DNA of 52,743 bases from Methanolinea sp. UBA275 (GTDB taxonomy: Archaea; Halobacteriota; Methanomicrobia; Methanomicrobiales; Methanospirillaceae). Below the pieces are notes generated by a model that was given only the letters and a program-made list of their open reading frames with translations, ran no database searches and had not been told where the DNA came from. This document shows, piece after piece, positions 24,662-32,916 of the stretch (its first letter is position 1; each line of letters starts with the position of its first letter). A program made the translations under genes and the position numbers. The stretch covers positions 814 to 53,556 of the forward strand of contig DAWU01000017.1 in the NCBI GenBank assembly GCA_002506105.1, read 5' to 3'.

Positions 24662-26416
24662 ATGAGCACAAAATGTAGTGTTTGCGAGATTGGATGCGAG
24701 ATATCAGAGGGGGCCAATGGCCGGTGCGGGATGTACGTAAACCGGGGAGGGGACATTGCTGAACAGTTACCCGATTCGTACCTGGTCGAGTACCCGATCA
24801 GCATCGAAACAACCCCGTTCATTCACTTTTACCCCCAGGAAAAATTCCTCCAGGTCAGCACCATTGGGTGCAACCTTACATGCCCCGGCTGTGTATCTGA
24901 GCTGCTCACTCGGACAGTCCAGGAGTTTGCGCCATCCCTGATCAGGAAGACCCCTGAAACGATTGTACAGCGGGCAAAGGCAGAAGGATGCCGGGGTATC
25001 GTCTTTGCATTAAACGAGCCTGCCGTATCGTACCCATCCTTTATAAGGCTTGCAACTGCTGCCAGGGACTCAGGACTCCTGGTGGGATGCGCAACAAATG
25101 GGTATTTTACCAAATCCGCTCTTCAATCCCTGATCCCGTTCCTGGATGCCGCAGCGGTTGGCATCAAGGGTCCAAGCGAACATGCATACCGGCAGTGCGG
25201 AGCCCGGGCAGCTGAACCTGTGTTCCGGAATCTCGGAATCCTGCATGAAATGGGGATTCATGTTGAAGCGACCGTCGTTCATGAAAGAGGGGCTGAAGAG
25301 GATGTGATCTCCACATGCCGGAGGGTTGCTGATCTCTCTCCCGAAATACCCGTCCAGGTGATGCGGTTCATCGCATTCGGCCCTTCAAATCTCTCTCTTG
25401 AACCGGGCATCCGTGAATCAGAACGTCTCTGTGATCGGATACGCGAGTACTCGCAGTATGTGTATCTCTTCAATTCGCCTGGATCATCCTATCTCAATAC
25501 CTGCTGTCCCCGCTGTGGCACCCCCGTTGTCATACGGGAGCTGCACGGTCCGATGGGAGCACGGGTTGTACACCAGCAACAGAACTGGGTATGCCAGTGC
25601 GGATACCATCTGCCATTCACGGGATCATGTGCCGCCGTATCATACCAGGAGGAGGGAATGATGGGGGGCTACAGGCCTACGAGGGCACTGGAAGTTATCA
25701 AGGCTATCACCGCCTGTCTCGGAATCGATGATGAGCAGACGAGTGCCAGGGTCTGGGTGGACTTTGTATCCCGGAATTACATTGATACTCTTCACAAGAA
25801 GATACAGGGAATCGAAACGTATTACGAGATCATCACCCACCTTGCTCACCTTACAGGGCGGGAAGAGGAAGCGGATGCCCTTATCGGGTATCTAAGGGAC
25901 AAAACTTCAGAGATATTTGGAATGGTAGAGGGGTTATCCCGGCCAAAAGTCCTGTACGTCATGGGTCTCCCCCTCTTTGCCTTAAACGAAGACAGGTTTG
26001 AAAACAATCTTGTGAAAAGAGCCGGCGGAGAGCCTGTCAATAAGAATTTCCCCCGGAAAGGGAAACCTGGGATCATGATCACTCCTGAACAGCTCAAACG
26101 TCTTGACCCTGAGGTCATCATGATTTCAGGATTCCTTTCAAGTCCTGTCGAAGACTCCTATGCTGTCTGCGAGGAACAGGCAATCGATATACGGGCAGTA
26201 AGAGAAAAGAGGATTTATACCATGCCACCTTCATGGGATTTCGGAAGTCCCCGGTGGATTCTTGGCCTGGCATATCTTGCCAGGACCCTGCATCCTGACG
26301 AGGTGAAAATTGACCCTTACCGGGAGGCAGACATTTTCTATCAGAGGTTTTACCATATGCCTTTCTCTGATGCAAAACCAAACCGCTCATTCTTCCGCCC
26401 CTCTGCCGAGAGTTGA
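24662..26416 (+). CDS. Radical SAM enzyme fused to an ABC substrate-binding-like domain
   Basis: The product is 584 residues with no signal peptide. Residues 5-22 form a Cys knuckle (C5-x2-C8-x3-C12, C22). The radical SAM cluster motif is C70-x3-C74-x2-C77 (CNLTCPGC), followed by a barrel with FALNEPAVSYPSF and GCATNGYFT, as in activase-like proteins. Residues about 281-325 hold CCPRCG and CQCGYH, a zinc ribbon. Residues about 335-425 are helical (HLTGREEEADALIGYLRDK), like the interlobe helix of BtuF-type binding proteins, and about 428-545 resemble their second lobe: PKVLYVMGLPLFALNEDRFENN, LVKRAGGEPV and QLKRLDPEVIMISG. The first lobe seems missing or strongly changed. A cytoplasmic enzyme with a ligand-capturing half suggests action on the imported molecule (inference). 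Confidence 0.9.
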   Translation: MSTKCSVCEIGCEISEGANGRCGMYVNRGGDIAEQLPDSYLVEYPISIETTPFIHFYPQEKFLQVSTIGCNLTCPGCVSELLTRTVQEFAPSLIRKTPETIVQRAKAEGCRGIVFALNEPAVSYPSFIRLATAARDSGLLVGCATNGYFTKSALQSLIPFLDAAAVGIKGPSEHAYRQCGARAAEPVFRNLGILHEMGIHVEATVVHERGAEEDVISTCRRVADLSPEIPVQVMRFIAFGPSNLSLEPGIRESERLCDRIREYSQYVYLFNSPGSSYLNTCCPRCGTPVVIRELHGPMGARVVHQQQNWVCQCGYHLPFTGSCAAVSYQEEGMMGGYRPTRALEVIKAITACLGIDDEQTSARVWVDFVSRNYIDTLHKKIQGIETYYEIITHLAHLTGREEEADALIGYLRDKTSEIFGMVEGLSRPKVLYVMGLPLFALNEDRFENNLVKRAGGEPVNKNFPRKGKPGIMITPEQLKRLDPEVIMISGFLSSPVEDSYAVCEEQAIDIRAVREKRIYTMPPSWDFGSPRWILGLAYLARTLHPDEVKIDPYREADIFYQRFYHMPFSDAKPNRSFFRPSAES

Positions 26417-26637
26417 AAATCTTCTCATCCTTTTCTTTGTAATGAATCAATGAACAGTATTGGTGGCTATCGTGGTGCCTGCGCTCCTGAAACCATGAGA
26501 ATGATCGTGAAGATATTGCGAGAACGGGACTGAACAACCAGGTGTCGAGGTATCCCTTTCACGGTCCATTCGGGGATTTTTCCGAGCTTTTTTGTGATAT
26601 GTGAAAAGAATTTAAACTATATTGAAACAACAGGACC
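26417..26637 (+). promoter_or_regulatory. Gap with TATA box for a likely leaderless small gene
   Basis: About 220 bases after the radical SAM gene. gaatttaaactatatt (26608-26623) is a good archaeal TATA region centred 25-30 bases upstream of the ATG at 26638, with no SD between. The Cys-rich secreted peptide downstream therefore probably has its own promoter. cttttttgtg (26587-26596) is a T-rich stretch that could end the operon transcript. Confidence 0.55.
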
Positions 26638-26991
26638 ATGATATACATGATCCGCATAAACCGCAACCACACCATACTCGCCGCATTGCTGCTGGTGCTC
26701 CTGGTGGTATCCTCAGTAGCCGTTGCGGCTCAGATACAATTTTCATTCCGGGAGAGATTTTCAAAAAATACTCAATCATCCTGCACGACATGTAACCAGT
26801 GCCAGAGTTGTTCATCGGATCAGTCGTTCTCATTCCACAAGAATATCCCCTCCTCGATCCAGGACAAGATGAGCGTCATCTCTTCATTCAAGGGACTGAA
26901 CATAACCCCCGCAAAGACACGCACCAGCAATCATGGCTGGAATGCAATCACCAACCCGCCGTTCGGATGTCCTGCGGGTAAATGTGTGTAA
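26638..26991 (+). CDS. Small secreted Cys-rich protein
   Basis: The product is 117 residues, or 114 from a second ATG at 26647. It starts with a signal peptide or membrane anchor (ILAALLLVLLVVSSVAVAA). The mature region has a dense Cys cluster, CTTCNQCQSC (four Cys in ten residues), a Ser-rich linker, and ends in GCPAGKCV. I recognise no family. The clustered CxxC pairs could bind a metal or form disulfides outside the cell. It follows the radical SAM/importer operon but seems to have its own promoter. A role as substrate or metal shuttle is speculation. Confidence 0.65.
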   Translation: MIYMIRINRNHTILAALLLVLLVVSSVAVAAQIQFSFRERFSKNTQSSCTTCNQCQSCSSDQSFSFHKNIPSSIQDKMSVISSFKGLNITPAKTRTSNHGWNAITNPPFGCPAGKCV

Positions 26992-27266
26992 TCTTCCCAC
27001 CATATTTTTCTCAATTGAGTTTCTTAAAGGAGCAATTTTTCATGGGAGCTGAGATGATATGATAGGGAGTCAGTCATTTTTTCGAGTGCCTTCTCAATGG
27101 AGAATGGGATTTGGATAATCGCTTAATCCATCAACAAAGCATCAATTGGAAATATTTTTCCCGCCCCCGACCTTGCTGCACGGGGTACTGGCCGACGATC
27201 GGGGAATAGTATAATTACTGGGTATTCTCAATCGCTAACAACTGAAATACTCAGTGTTGAATCCCC

Positions 27267-28715
27267 ATGCCGCATCAGGAAGAGACCATTGACTTTCGTG
27301 CTCTCGTCGAATACATTCCAGACGCGATCATCGTCCACGATCTTGAGGGTAAGATCCTGTATGCGAATCCTGCTGCGCTCTCGCTCGCGGGGGAATCCTC
27401 ACTCGAAGACGCGATGAAGCGGTCTATTTTTGATCATATCCCGTTAGGGATTGGCGAACTGGGTCACCAGGCTATAGGGAAATTGCTTGAGGGAGAAGCG
27501 GTCCCTCCCATCATTGCACCACTCTTCCTCGTTCATGGCGAACGCATCGACGTCGAAGTGACGATTGGCCTCCTCAATACCGGGACCCGCCCGTTGATAT
27601 GGGTGATATTGCGGGATATGACCCTTGGGAAGTCAGCGGAAGATATCCTCAGGGAAAGGGTGGAAACCGAACGGGCGCTCATCAACACGCCTGCCGAAAT
27701 AGCCGTTCTCCTGGATGATCATGGCGTAATCCTGAATATCAACGATAATTACGCAAAGATACTGGGGAGAAGCTCCCAGGATCTTCTGGGAGCGTCCCTC
27801 TGGAACCTGCTGCCACCTGATATCTCAGTCTACAGAAGGAGCTACTTTGATCAGGCACTCCGGTTGAAACAGACCGTTCGCTACGAAGAGTACCGGGATA
27901 ACAGGTGGTATGACTGCCTGGTCAATCCCGTTTTCTCAAAGGAGGGGAGAGTCTTCCGCGTTGCGATTGCAGGACATGATATTACCGAGAGGAAACTGGC
28001 AGAGAAACAGCTCAAGGAATCATTCAATACCCTTAAAAAGAGCAATGAAGACCTGGAACTCTTCGCTCATGTCGCAGCCCATGATCTCCAGGAGCCGATT
28101 CGGACAATCGTTGTATACTCACAGATGCTTCTTGCGGAACATGGGGATGGGATACCACCACGTGCGAAGACGTACCTGAAAAATATCGAACACGCGGGTC
28201 TCAAGATGCACCACCTCGTCAGCGATCTGCGCAAATATTCCGACGTCCGGGCACGGGAGATCCCCCGTGAACAGACAGACCTTGAGGGAGTCCTTGGATT
28301 TGCATTGAAAAACCTCCAGGCCGCGATTCAGGAGACGGGGGCCTCCATCACTCACGATCCCCTCCCCACGCTCCCTGTTCATAGGATCCAGATAGTCCAG
28401 GTCTTCCAGAACCTTATAGAGAATGCCATCAAGTTCCGGAAAAAAGGGGTGTCACCTGTGATTCATATTTCAGCAGTTCCAGGAGATGACATGTGGCAAT
28501 TTGCAGTAGAGGACAACGGCATCGGGATCCAGCACCAGTATTACGAGAAAATTTTCGTCCTTTTTGAACGACTGAATCACAGGGATGATTATTTCGGAAC
28601 AGGGCTGGGCCTCGCGTTATGCACGCGGATCATCGAACGGCACGGGGGCCGTATCTGGGTGAAATCGGAGATTGGACAGGGATCCACCTTTTATTTCACC
28701 CTCCCCGCGGGATAA
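27267..28715 (+). CDS. Soluble PAS-PAS sensor histidine kinase
   Basis: The product is 482 residues without membrane helices. Two PAS domains are seen, about 10-115 (YIPDAIIVHDLEGKILYANP) and about 130-250 (INTPAEIAVLLDDHGVILNI). The dimerisation helix carries the phosphate-accepting His in VAAHDLQEPIRTI (about residue 272). The ATPase domain has NLIENAIKFRKKG (N box), EDNGIGI (G1) and GTGLGLALCTRI (G2). It senses an unknown cytoplasmic signal. No receiver domain or response regulator gene lies nearby, so its partner is elsewhere. The gap before it (26992-27266) has no other recognisable feature. Confidence 0.93.
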   Translation: MPHQEETIDFRALVEYIPDAIIVHDLEGKILYANPAALSLAGESSLEDAMKRSIFDHIPLGIGELGHQAIGKLLEGEAVPPIIAPLFLVHGERIDVEVTIGLLNTGTRPLIWVILRDMTLGKSAEDILRERVETERALINTPAEIAVLLDDHGVILNINDNYAKILGRSSQDLLGASLWNLLPPDISVYRRSYFDQALRLKQTVRYEEYRDNRWYDCLVNPVFSKEGRVFRVAIAGHDITERKLAEKQLKESFNTLKKSNEDLELFAHVAAHDLQEPIRTIVVYSQMLLAEHGDGIPPRAKTYLKNIEHAGLKMHHLVSDLRKYSDVRAREIPREQTDLEGVLGFALKNLQAAIQETGASITHDPLPTLPVHRIQIVQVFQNLIENAIKFRKKGVSPVIHISAVPGDDMWQFAVEDNGIGIQHQYYEKIFVLFERLNHRDDYFGTGLGLALCTRIIERHGGRIWVKSEIGQGSTFYFTLPAG

Positions 28716-28850
28716 TCAAGGTAATTCACAGCCCCTTGAGAAGGTACAGAACTGGGATCCCAAAATCCGCCTCCGGGTCTTCCCGGACGAGGGAGTGAAT
28801 CCTCGTGAAGCGTTCATGGTGCCGTACACCCCCGCAAGGAACGGCCCTCC

Positions 28851-29725
28851 TTACATCCGTGCAGTCGTGATCCGGATCCATCCGTCATGGCAGGTGGGAA
28901 AAAACCTGTTCTCTCCGGTCCTGAGCCTCTCCATCTCATCCATTGAGTGATGCGCAATCTGCTCACACCCGGAGGATGAGAGCATCCCATCCATCTCTTC
29001 CGGGCTGTAGGTGATCGTGTGCCCGAAATTGCAGTCCCTGTGGAGACTCCCCATATCCCCCGGGAGATATATCGCCTGTCCTCCCTGACGAGGCGGCAGG
29101 GGAGCAGTGAATCGAGGATGACCGCGTTCTTCAGGGATCCTGAGCAAAATATGGATAGAACCCTGGCGGAGACTCCGGGCGGGAGGTAGTACGAGATGCC
29201 CTCGAACACGACAACTGACGGGCGTTTGGGATCATACATGCCGGTCGCAAAAATGGCCTTTTCAGTCTCCTTCTTCTGATAGATATCAGTATGGACGCAC
29301 CGGATCCTGTCTGCAAACTCTGGAGCAACGGCCCGGTAAATCTCCTGTTTCTCTTCCAACCCGGCGATATCTGTCTCGATCACCGATACAATCCTGTCGG
29401 GGTGCACCTCGAAAAGTTCGAGGGCGAGCGGTGATTTGCCCGCAGCGAGAAGGACGACCTGGCATTCACCCTCAGCATCAGACACCAAGGAGGTGGCAAA
29501 TAACCGGATGAACCACTTCCTGTTCATCATGACCTCGGGATACCACGGGCAGATCAAATCGCATTCCTGTTTCATCCGGTGACTGGCTGAGAGGTCAAGG
29601 CGGGAACAGAAGAGAGAGGCGTTTCCAGTCCGGTACAGGTCCTTCGCCCACTCCATGACAAGTGCTGCAGTCGGTTCCAGTTCCAGGGATCCTGCCACAT
29701 CAGGGAAAAGATCTGGCATCCGCAT
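28851..29725 (-). pseudogene. Frameshifted LCM-type SAM methyltransferase
   Basis: The frame from the ATG at 29725 codes for a leucine carboxyl methyltransferase-like protein (VVLLAAGKSPLALELFE; VIETDIAGLEEKQE; PSVVVFEGISYYLPPG), as far as about ILDSLLPCRLVREDRRYISR. Past about 29060 this frame becomes Arg-rich nonsense to 28814. The expected sequence continues in another frame, SLHRDCNFGHTITYSPEEMDGML and GCEQIAHHSMDEMERLR, ending at 28851. A one-base shift between about 29075 and 29040 explains both. It may be a real mutation or a sequencing error; a repaired protein would be about 290 residues. The substrate of such archaeal proteins is unknown. Confidence 0.85.
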
Positions 29726-29824
29726 ATATACAGGTGCTGGCCCACGTGGAAGAGGGAAAAATGTGTGAGAGTGGCTTTCAGCCGCACTACACTCATTGCA
29801 AGGAATGAGAGAAGGGAAACTCCC

Positions 29825-31267
29825 TCATTTCACATCGATGCCGTAGATGCCGCTCCCTATCCACCAGGTATCATCGACAGCCTTCATGTAGATGAGCTTT
29901 TGCACGCTCTCGGTTTCGTTCATCGCAGTATCCGGGAATAATGCCCTGGAGAACCCTGTGCCACTTTCCATTGCCTGTATCCCGACCAGCGTGGTCTTCA
30001 TGCCGTACTGGTCGGCATACTCCATATGATTCATCCCGATTCCCGATTTCCAGAACGGGTCGGCAAGAAGAACTCCTTCGCTGGTTGATGCCCATACGAA
30101 GAGATCACCGGTGACAAAACGCCCTTCGGGATCGTTAATCTCCTCGAGGGTCTTCTCCTTTCCGTTCGCGTGTGCAAAGGCGACGGCCTCGTTCACCCGC
30201 TGGTACAGGTTTTCCCGCGTGAAATGCCGGAGCTGGATGCCTGTCAGGTTGCCATGAGTGATTCTGGTGTACTCCGGAACAATAATCCCCGAGAATATCC
30301 ACCATGTATCGTCCACGGGCTCGGCATAGTCAATTTTCGGCACGAAGATATCTCTCCCGTTCGCATCGATTTTTGCGACGGTGTACAGGAACCCGCCCCC
30401 CTCTTTCGCGAGATCCCGCATCCCCCGGATTGTCTCGACACCGTCCGGGTCCTGATAGTTGATCAGGTTGATATGATACTTCGGAAGCTCGGCCGAATAT
30501 GGCGGGGCAGCGAGGTTTGTACCGTTGTAATCGAATGCCATCATCACGAGTTCGCCCTTGATGAAGCGACCTTTTGGATCGTTGAAGGCTGCAAGGGCCT
30601 TCTCCTTTCCCTTCTCCCTCGCATATGCAACGGCATCCTTCACGTACATGACCAGATCTTCGACCCCGGGGGGCTGTGAGTACGTGTCGAGATTTGTTGA
30701 CGGATATATCTCCCCGTCAGAGGCAAACAACCCGGCACCGACAAAATACGTCCCGTCAATATCCTCAACGACTGCTATCCTGGGTTCGAAGGCATTGCCT
30801 GTTGCGGGATTGCGGTAAGTATAACTCACGTATCCCCTCCCGAACCTGGCGGTCTCTGCCAGATTCTGAACGAGCGAAATCCCGAAGGAATCGGTCATGT
30901 TCAGGATGTTGGTCCCGACTGCCCCCGGTTCGCCTGCATCGGCAAGAAGTATCCCATCATAATCGATAGCAAATACCTGCACATTTCCGATGACGAACGA
31001 TCCGTTCGGATCGTTGAACGCGGTAATCGCCCGCTCCCTCCCATGTTCGCGTGCGAATGCCGCAGCATTGGCAACGAAGAGGGCGAGTTCAGGTGTAGTG
31101 GCGATCCTTTCGGGGGATATGGATGGATTCATGCCGTTCGTCGTGGGAACCGGGATTGGGGTCCCGACAGGAGTCCCGGCGTTTGATCCTAGTGTCCCGG
31201 TGCACCCGGCAGCAAGGATTGCCGCGATCAGGAGCAAGGTAACAGGGAGCAGGTGCCTGATATCCAT
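29825..31267 (-). CDS. Lipoprotein with three tandem Cache domains
   Basis: The product is 480 residues from the ATG at 31267, directly before the lipoprotein signal LLPVTLLLIAAILAAGC. Three repeats of about 135 residues follow a Pro/Thr linker, each with a helix ending in a variant of REHGRERAITAFNDPNG, then a strand set (VFAIDYDGILLAD; MMAFDYNGTNLAA; VWASTSEGVLLAD) and a closing TWWIGSGIY-type motif. These are single Cache domains, ligand-binding modules usually found in chemoreceptors and kinases. Here no membrane helix or signalling domain follows. It may serve as a ligand-binding partner for the sensor kinase upstream (inference). Confidence 0.9.
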   Translation of the reverse strand: MDIRHLLPVTLLLIAAILAAGCTGTLGSNAGTPVGTPIPVPTTNGMNPSISPERIATTPELALFVANAAAFAREHGRERAITAFNDPNGSFVIGNVQVFAIDYDGILLADAGEPGAVGTNILNMTDSFGISLVQNLAETARFGRGYVSYTYRNPATGNAFEPRIAVVEDIDGTYFVGAGLFASDGEIYPSTNLDTYSQPPGVEDLVMYVKDAVAYAREKGKEKALAAFNDPKGRFIKGELVMMAFDYNGTNLAAPPYSAELPKYHINLINYQDPDGVETIRGMRDLAKEGGGFLYTVAKIDANGRDIFVPKIDYAEPVDDTWWIFSGIIVPEYTRITHGNLTGIQLRHFTRENLYQRVNEAVAFAHANGKEKTLEEINDPEGRFVTGDLFVWASTSEGVLLADPFWKSGIGMNHMEYADQYGMKTTLVGIQAMESGTGFSRALFPDTAMNETESVQKLIYMKAVDDTWWIGSGIYGIDVK

Positions 31268-31409
31268 GCAGTACGGGTCAGTCCCATTGGGCAAAAGGAT
31301 TGTGAAATCTGGTGGGGAATTTCAGGGACAAATCCCCTTTACCGTCTCCTGGCACCGTTGATGGCATAAAGATGAAGAAGGGAACGTGTGGCGGATTTGC
31401 GTTGTTTCG

Positions 31410-32261
31410 TCATAACTCCCCTATTATCATTACCCTCCACTCGGTGTTATGGAGACTGACGGTTGACCAGAATGTCTCTTTGCCGACAACCCTCCCGAAA
31501 CCCGTGCTGTAAAACGAGTAGGTATCATACCCTGTGCGGTTTTCCGCCATACGCCCTGCAACCCTGGCAATCTCCGGGAATTTTGCGTACAGTGTCTCGT
31601 TGAAGGTTTCTCTTCCAACCTCGCCGGGATCGGGATCGTACAGGATGCGGGCGCCGACCTGAAGAACCTGGAACGAATAGGGCGTCCTGTTGATCTCATG
31701 GTCCACGATGGGAGTAATCAGATCGTACGGTACATACACCATGCTGGCCACCCCGAGAAATGTACCGTCAGGCGAATATACCGGGTATGCAACCGACATT
31801 CCTGTTCCATCCTGCGCAAGCGGGAAGAGATCACTCATCATGGGTTTTTTTGTCGAGAGAGCCACCCGAACCACGTCCTGGTCAGAAAGATTCTGCCCAA
31901 GCAGGATCTTTGCGTTCTCTGGCTCTGCCGCCCGAACCGTACCATTCCCGTCGTACGTGATGATGGTGAGGATGGCGGGATGGGATGCCGTTGCAGCCTT
32001 CAGTATTGTATCTGCATCGGGTCCGGAGATCCCAGATCTTCCCAGTGATACTGCGGTCTCTGACATGTTGGTGTCGAGCCCGATGAGCGAGTACCGGATG
32101 GAAGCGGTTACATTCTGGAGGTGTTGTTCCATGATTTCGTGGCGTGGCACCGGGATGTTCCCCGTCACACCCGGGTTCTCCTGCTCCAGGCATCCTGCTC
32201 CGATCAGGAAAAAAAGGATCACTACTCCGACCGCGACAAGGGTGAGCCAATTCATCTTCAT
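31410..32261 (-). CDS. Lipoprotein with a Cache-type sensor domain
   Basis: The product is 283 residues from the ATG at 32261, followed by a lipoprotein signal (LVAVGVVILFFLIGAGC). The longer frame from 32327 adds a basic stretch before the signal and is unlikely. The mature part has a long helix (QHLQNVTASIRYSLIGLDTN) and a double-Cache-like fold: ITYDGNGTVRAAEP, ILLGQNLSDQDVV, MSVAYPVYSPDGTFLGVASM and, at the end, FWSTVSLHNTEWRVMIIG. There is no signalling domain. It stands in a row with another Cache lipoprotein and a sensor kinase. Confidence 0.87.
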   Translation of the reverse strand: MKMNWLTLVAVGVVILFFLIGAGCLEQENPGVTGNIPVPRHEIMEQHLQNVTASIRYSLIGLDTNMSETAVSLGRSGISGPDADTILKAATASHPAILTIITYDGNGTVRAAEPENAKILLGQNLSDQDVVRVALSTKKPMMSDLFPLAQDGTGMSVAYPVYSPDGTFLGVASMVYVPYDLITPIVDHEINRTPYSFQVLQVGARILYDPDPGEVGRETFNETLYAKFPEIARVAGRMAENRTGYDTYSFYSTGFGRVVGKETFWSTVSLHNTEWRVMIIGEL

Positions 32262-32390
32262 GGAGGTTGGTGATCTGGAATGCTTATTGTTGCGTTTGGG
32301 GCATCCGGATGGAGATTTTCCCCGCAACCGTCAATCTACCCGAATGCCTTTCCGACCCCGGTCCCCAGAGATAGCCGTAATTGCTGATTC

Positions 32391-32804
32391 TTACTGTTTC
32401 AGCTGGAATGTATGGGTCATATTCGAGACGATATTACCATTCACGATAAGGCTTGCATCAATTTTGTACAGCCCTTCAAGAAGTCCCGAGCACGAGGAAC
32501 AGTGGGGGAGCTGGTGGTCGTAGACAAATGTGTTTGGACCCGGTGAGAGAGTGAGAGGGATATCCTGGTTGAGCTGGAAGTGACCGTCCTCGTCCTGGAT
32601 ACCCCTGAGCCGAAGGGTCGCGTTGCCAGTCTCCCCATGTGAAGAGAGAGAGACCGTGATATTCATGACCTCGTGTGAATGGTAGAGATCCTTATCGGTG
32701 GTAACCGAAGTGATTCCTGCATCGCCAGTATCAAGGCATCCGGGCACTGAACAGGCTGCGATGATGATTCCGATTAGTGAAATTATAAGAATGCACCGTT
32801 GCAT
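32391..32804 (-). CDS. Small secreted lipoprotein, beta-rich
   Basis: The product is 137 residues. The N-terminus MQRCILIISLIGIIIAACS followed by VPGCLDTG gives a signal peptide with a possible lipid Cys at AAC or PGC. The rest looks like one immunoglobulin-like sandwich: VMNITVSLSSHGETGNATL, IPLTLSPGPNTFVYDHQLP and LIVNGNIVSNMTHTF. HCSSC in the middle could bind a metal or form a disulfide. The family is not recognised. It lies between a Cache lipoprotein and the large sensor kinase on the same strand, suggesting a common extracytoplasmic role. Confidence 0.8.
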   Translation of the reverse strand: MQRCILIISLIGIIIAACSVPGCLDTGDAGITSVTTDKDLYHSHEVMNITVSLSSHGETGNATLRLRGIQDEDGHFQLNQDIPLTLSPGPNTFVYDHQLPHCSSCSGLLEGLYKIDASLIVNGNIVSNMTHTFQLKQ

Positions 32805-32916
32805 GGAGAGTGGTGTGATTTGATTGTAATTAATACCTGATTTTTTGCACTCATTATGCGAAGCCCGCCTCTCACCTGATCATGCGAGAGGCCAGAATGG
32901 ACTGCGGATCGTCATG

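Noticed and set aside
20777..26416. Operon 1 as a classical cobalamin uptake operon
   Set aside because: The importer family fits, but no cobalamin-salvage gene (CbiZ, CobY, CobS type) is present and the ligand cannot be read from the sequence.
26638..26991. Cys-rich peptide as a firm RiPP precursor for the radical SAM enzyme
   Set aside because: It has a secretory signal, its own promoter and no leader/core pattern or RRE domain in the enzyme; kept only as a possibility.
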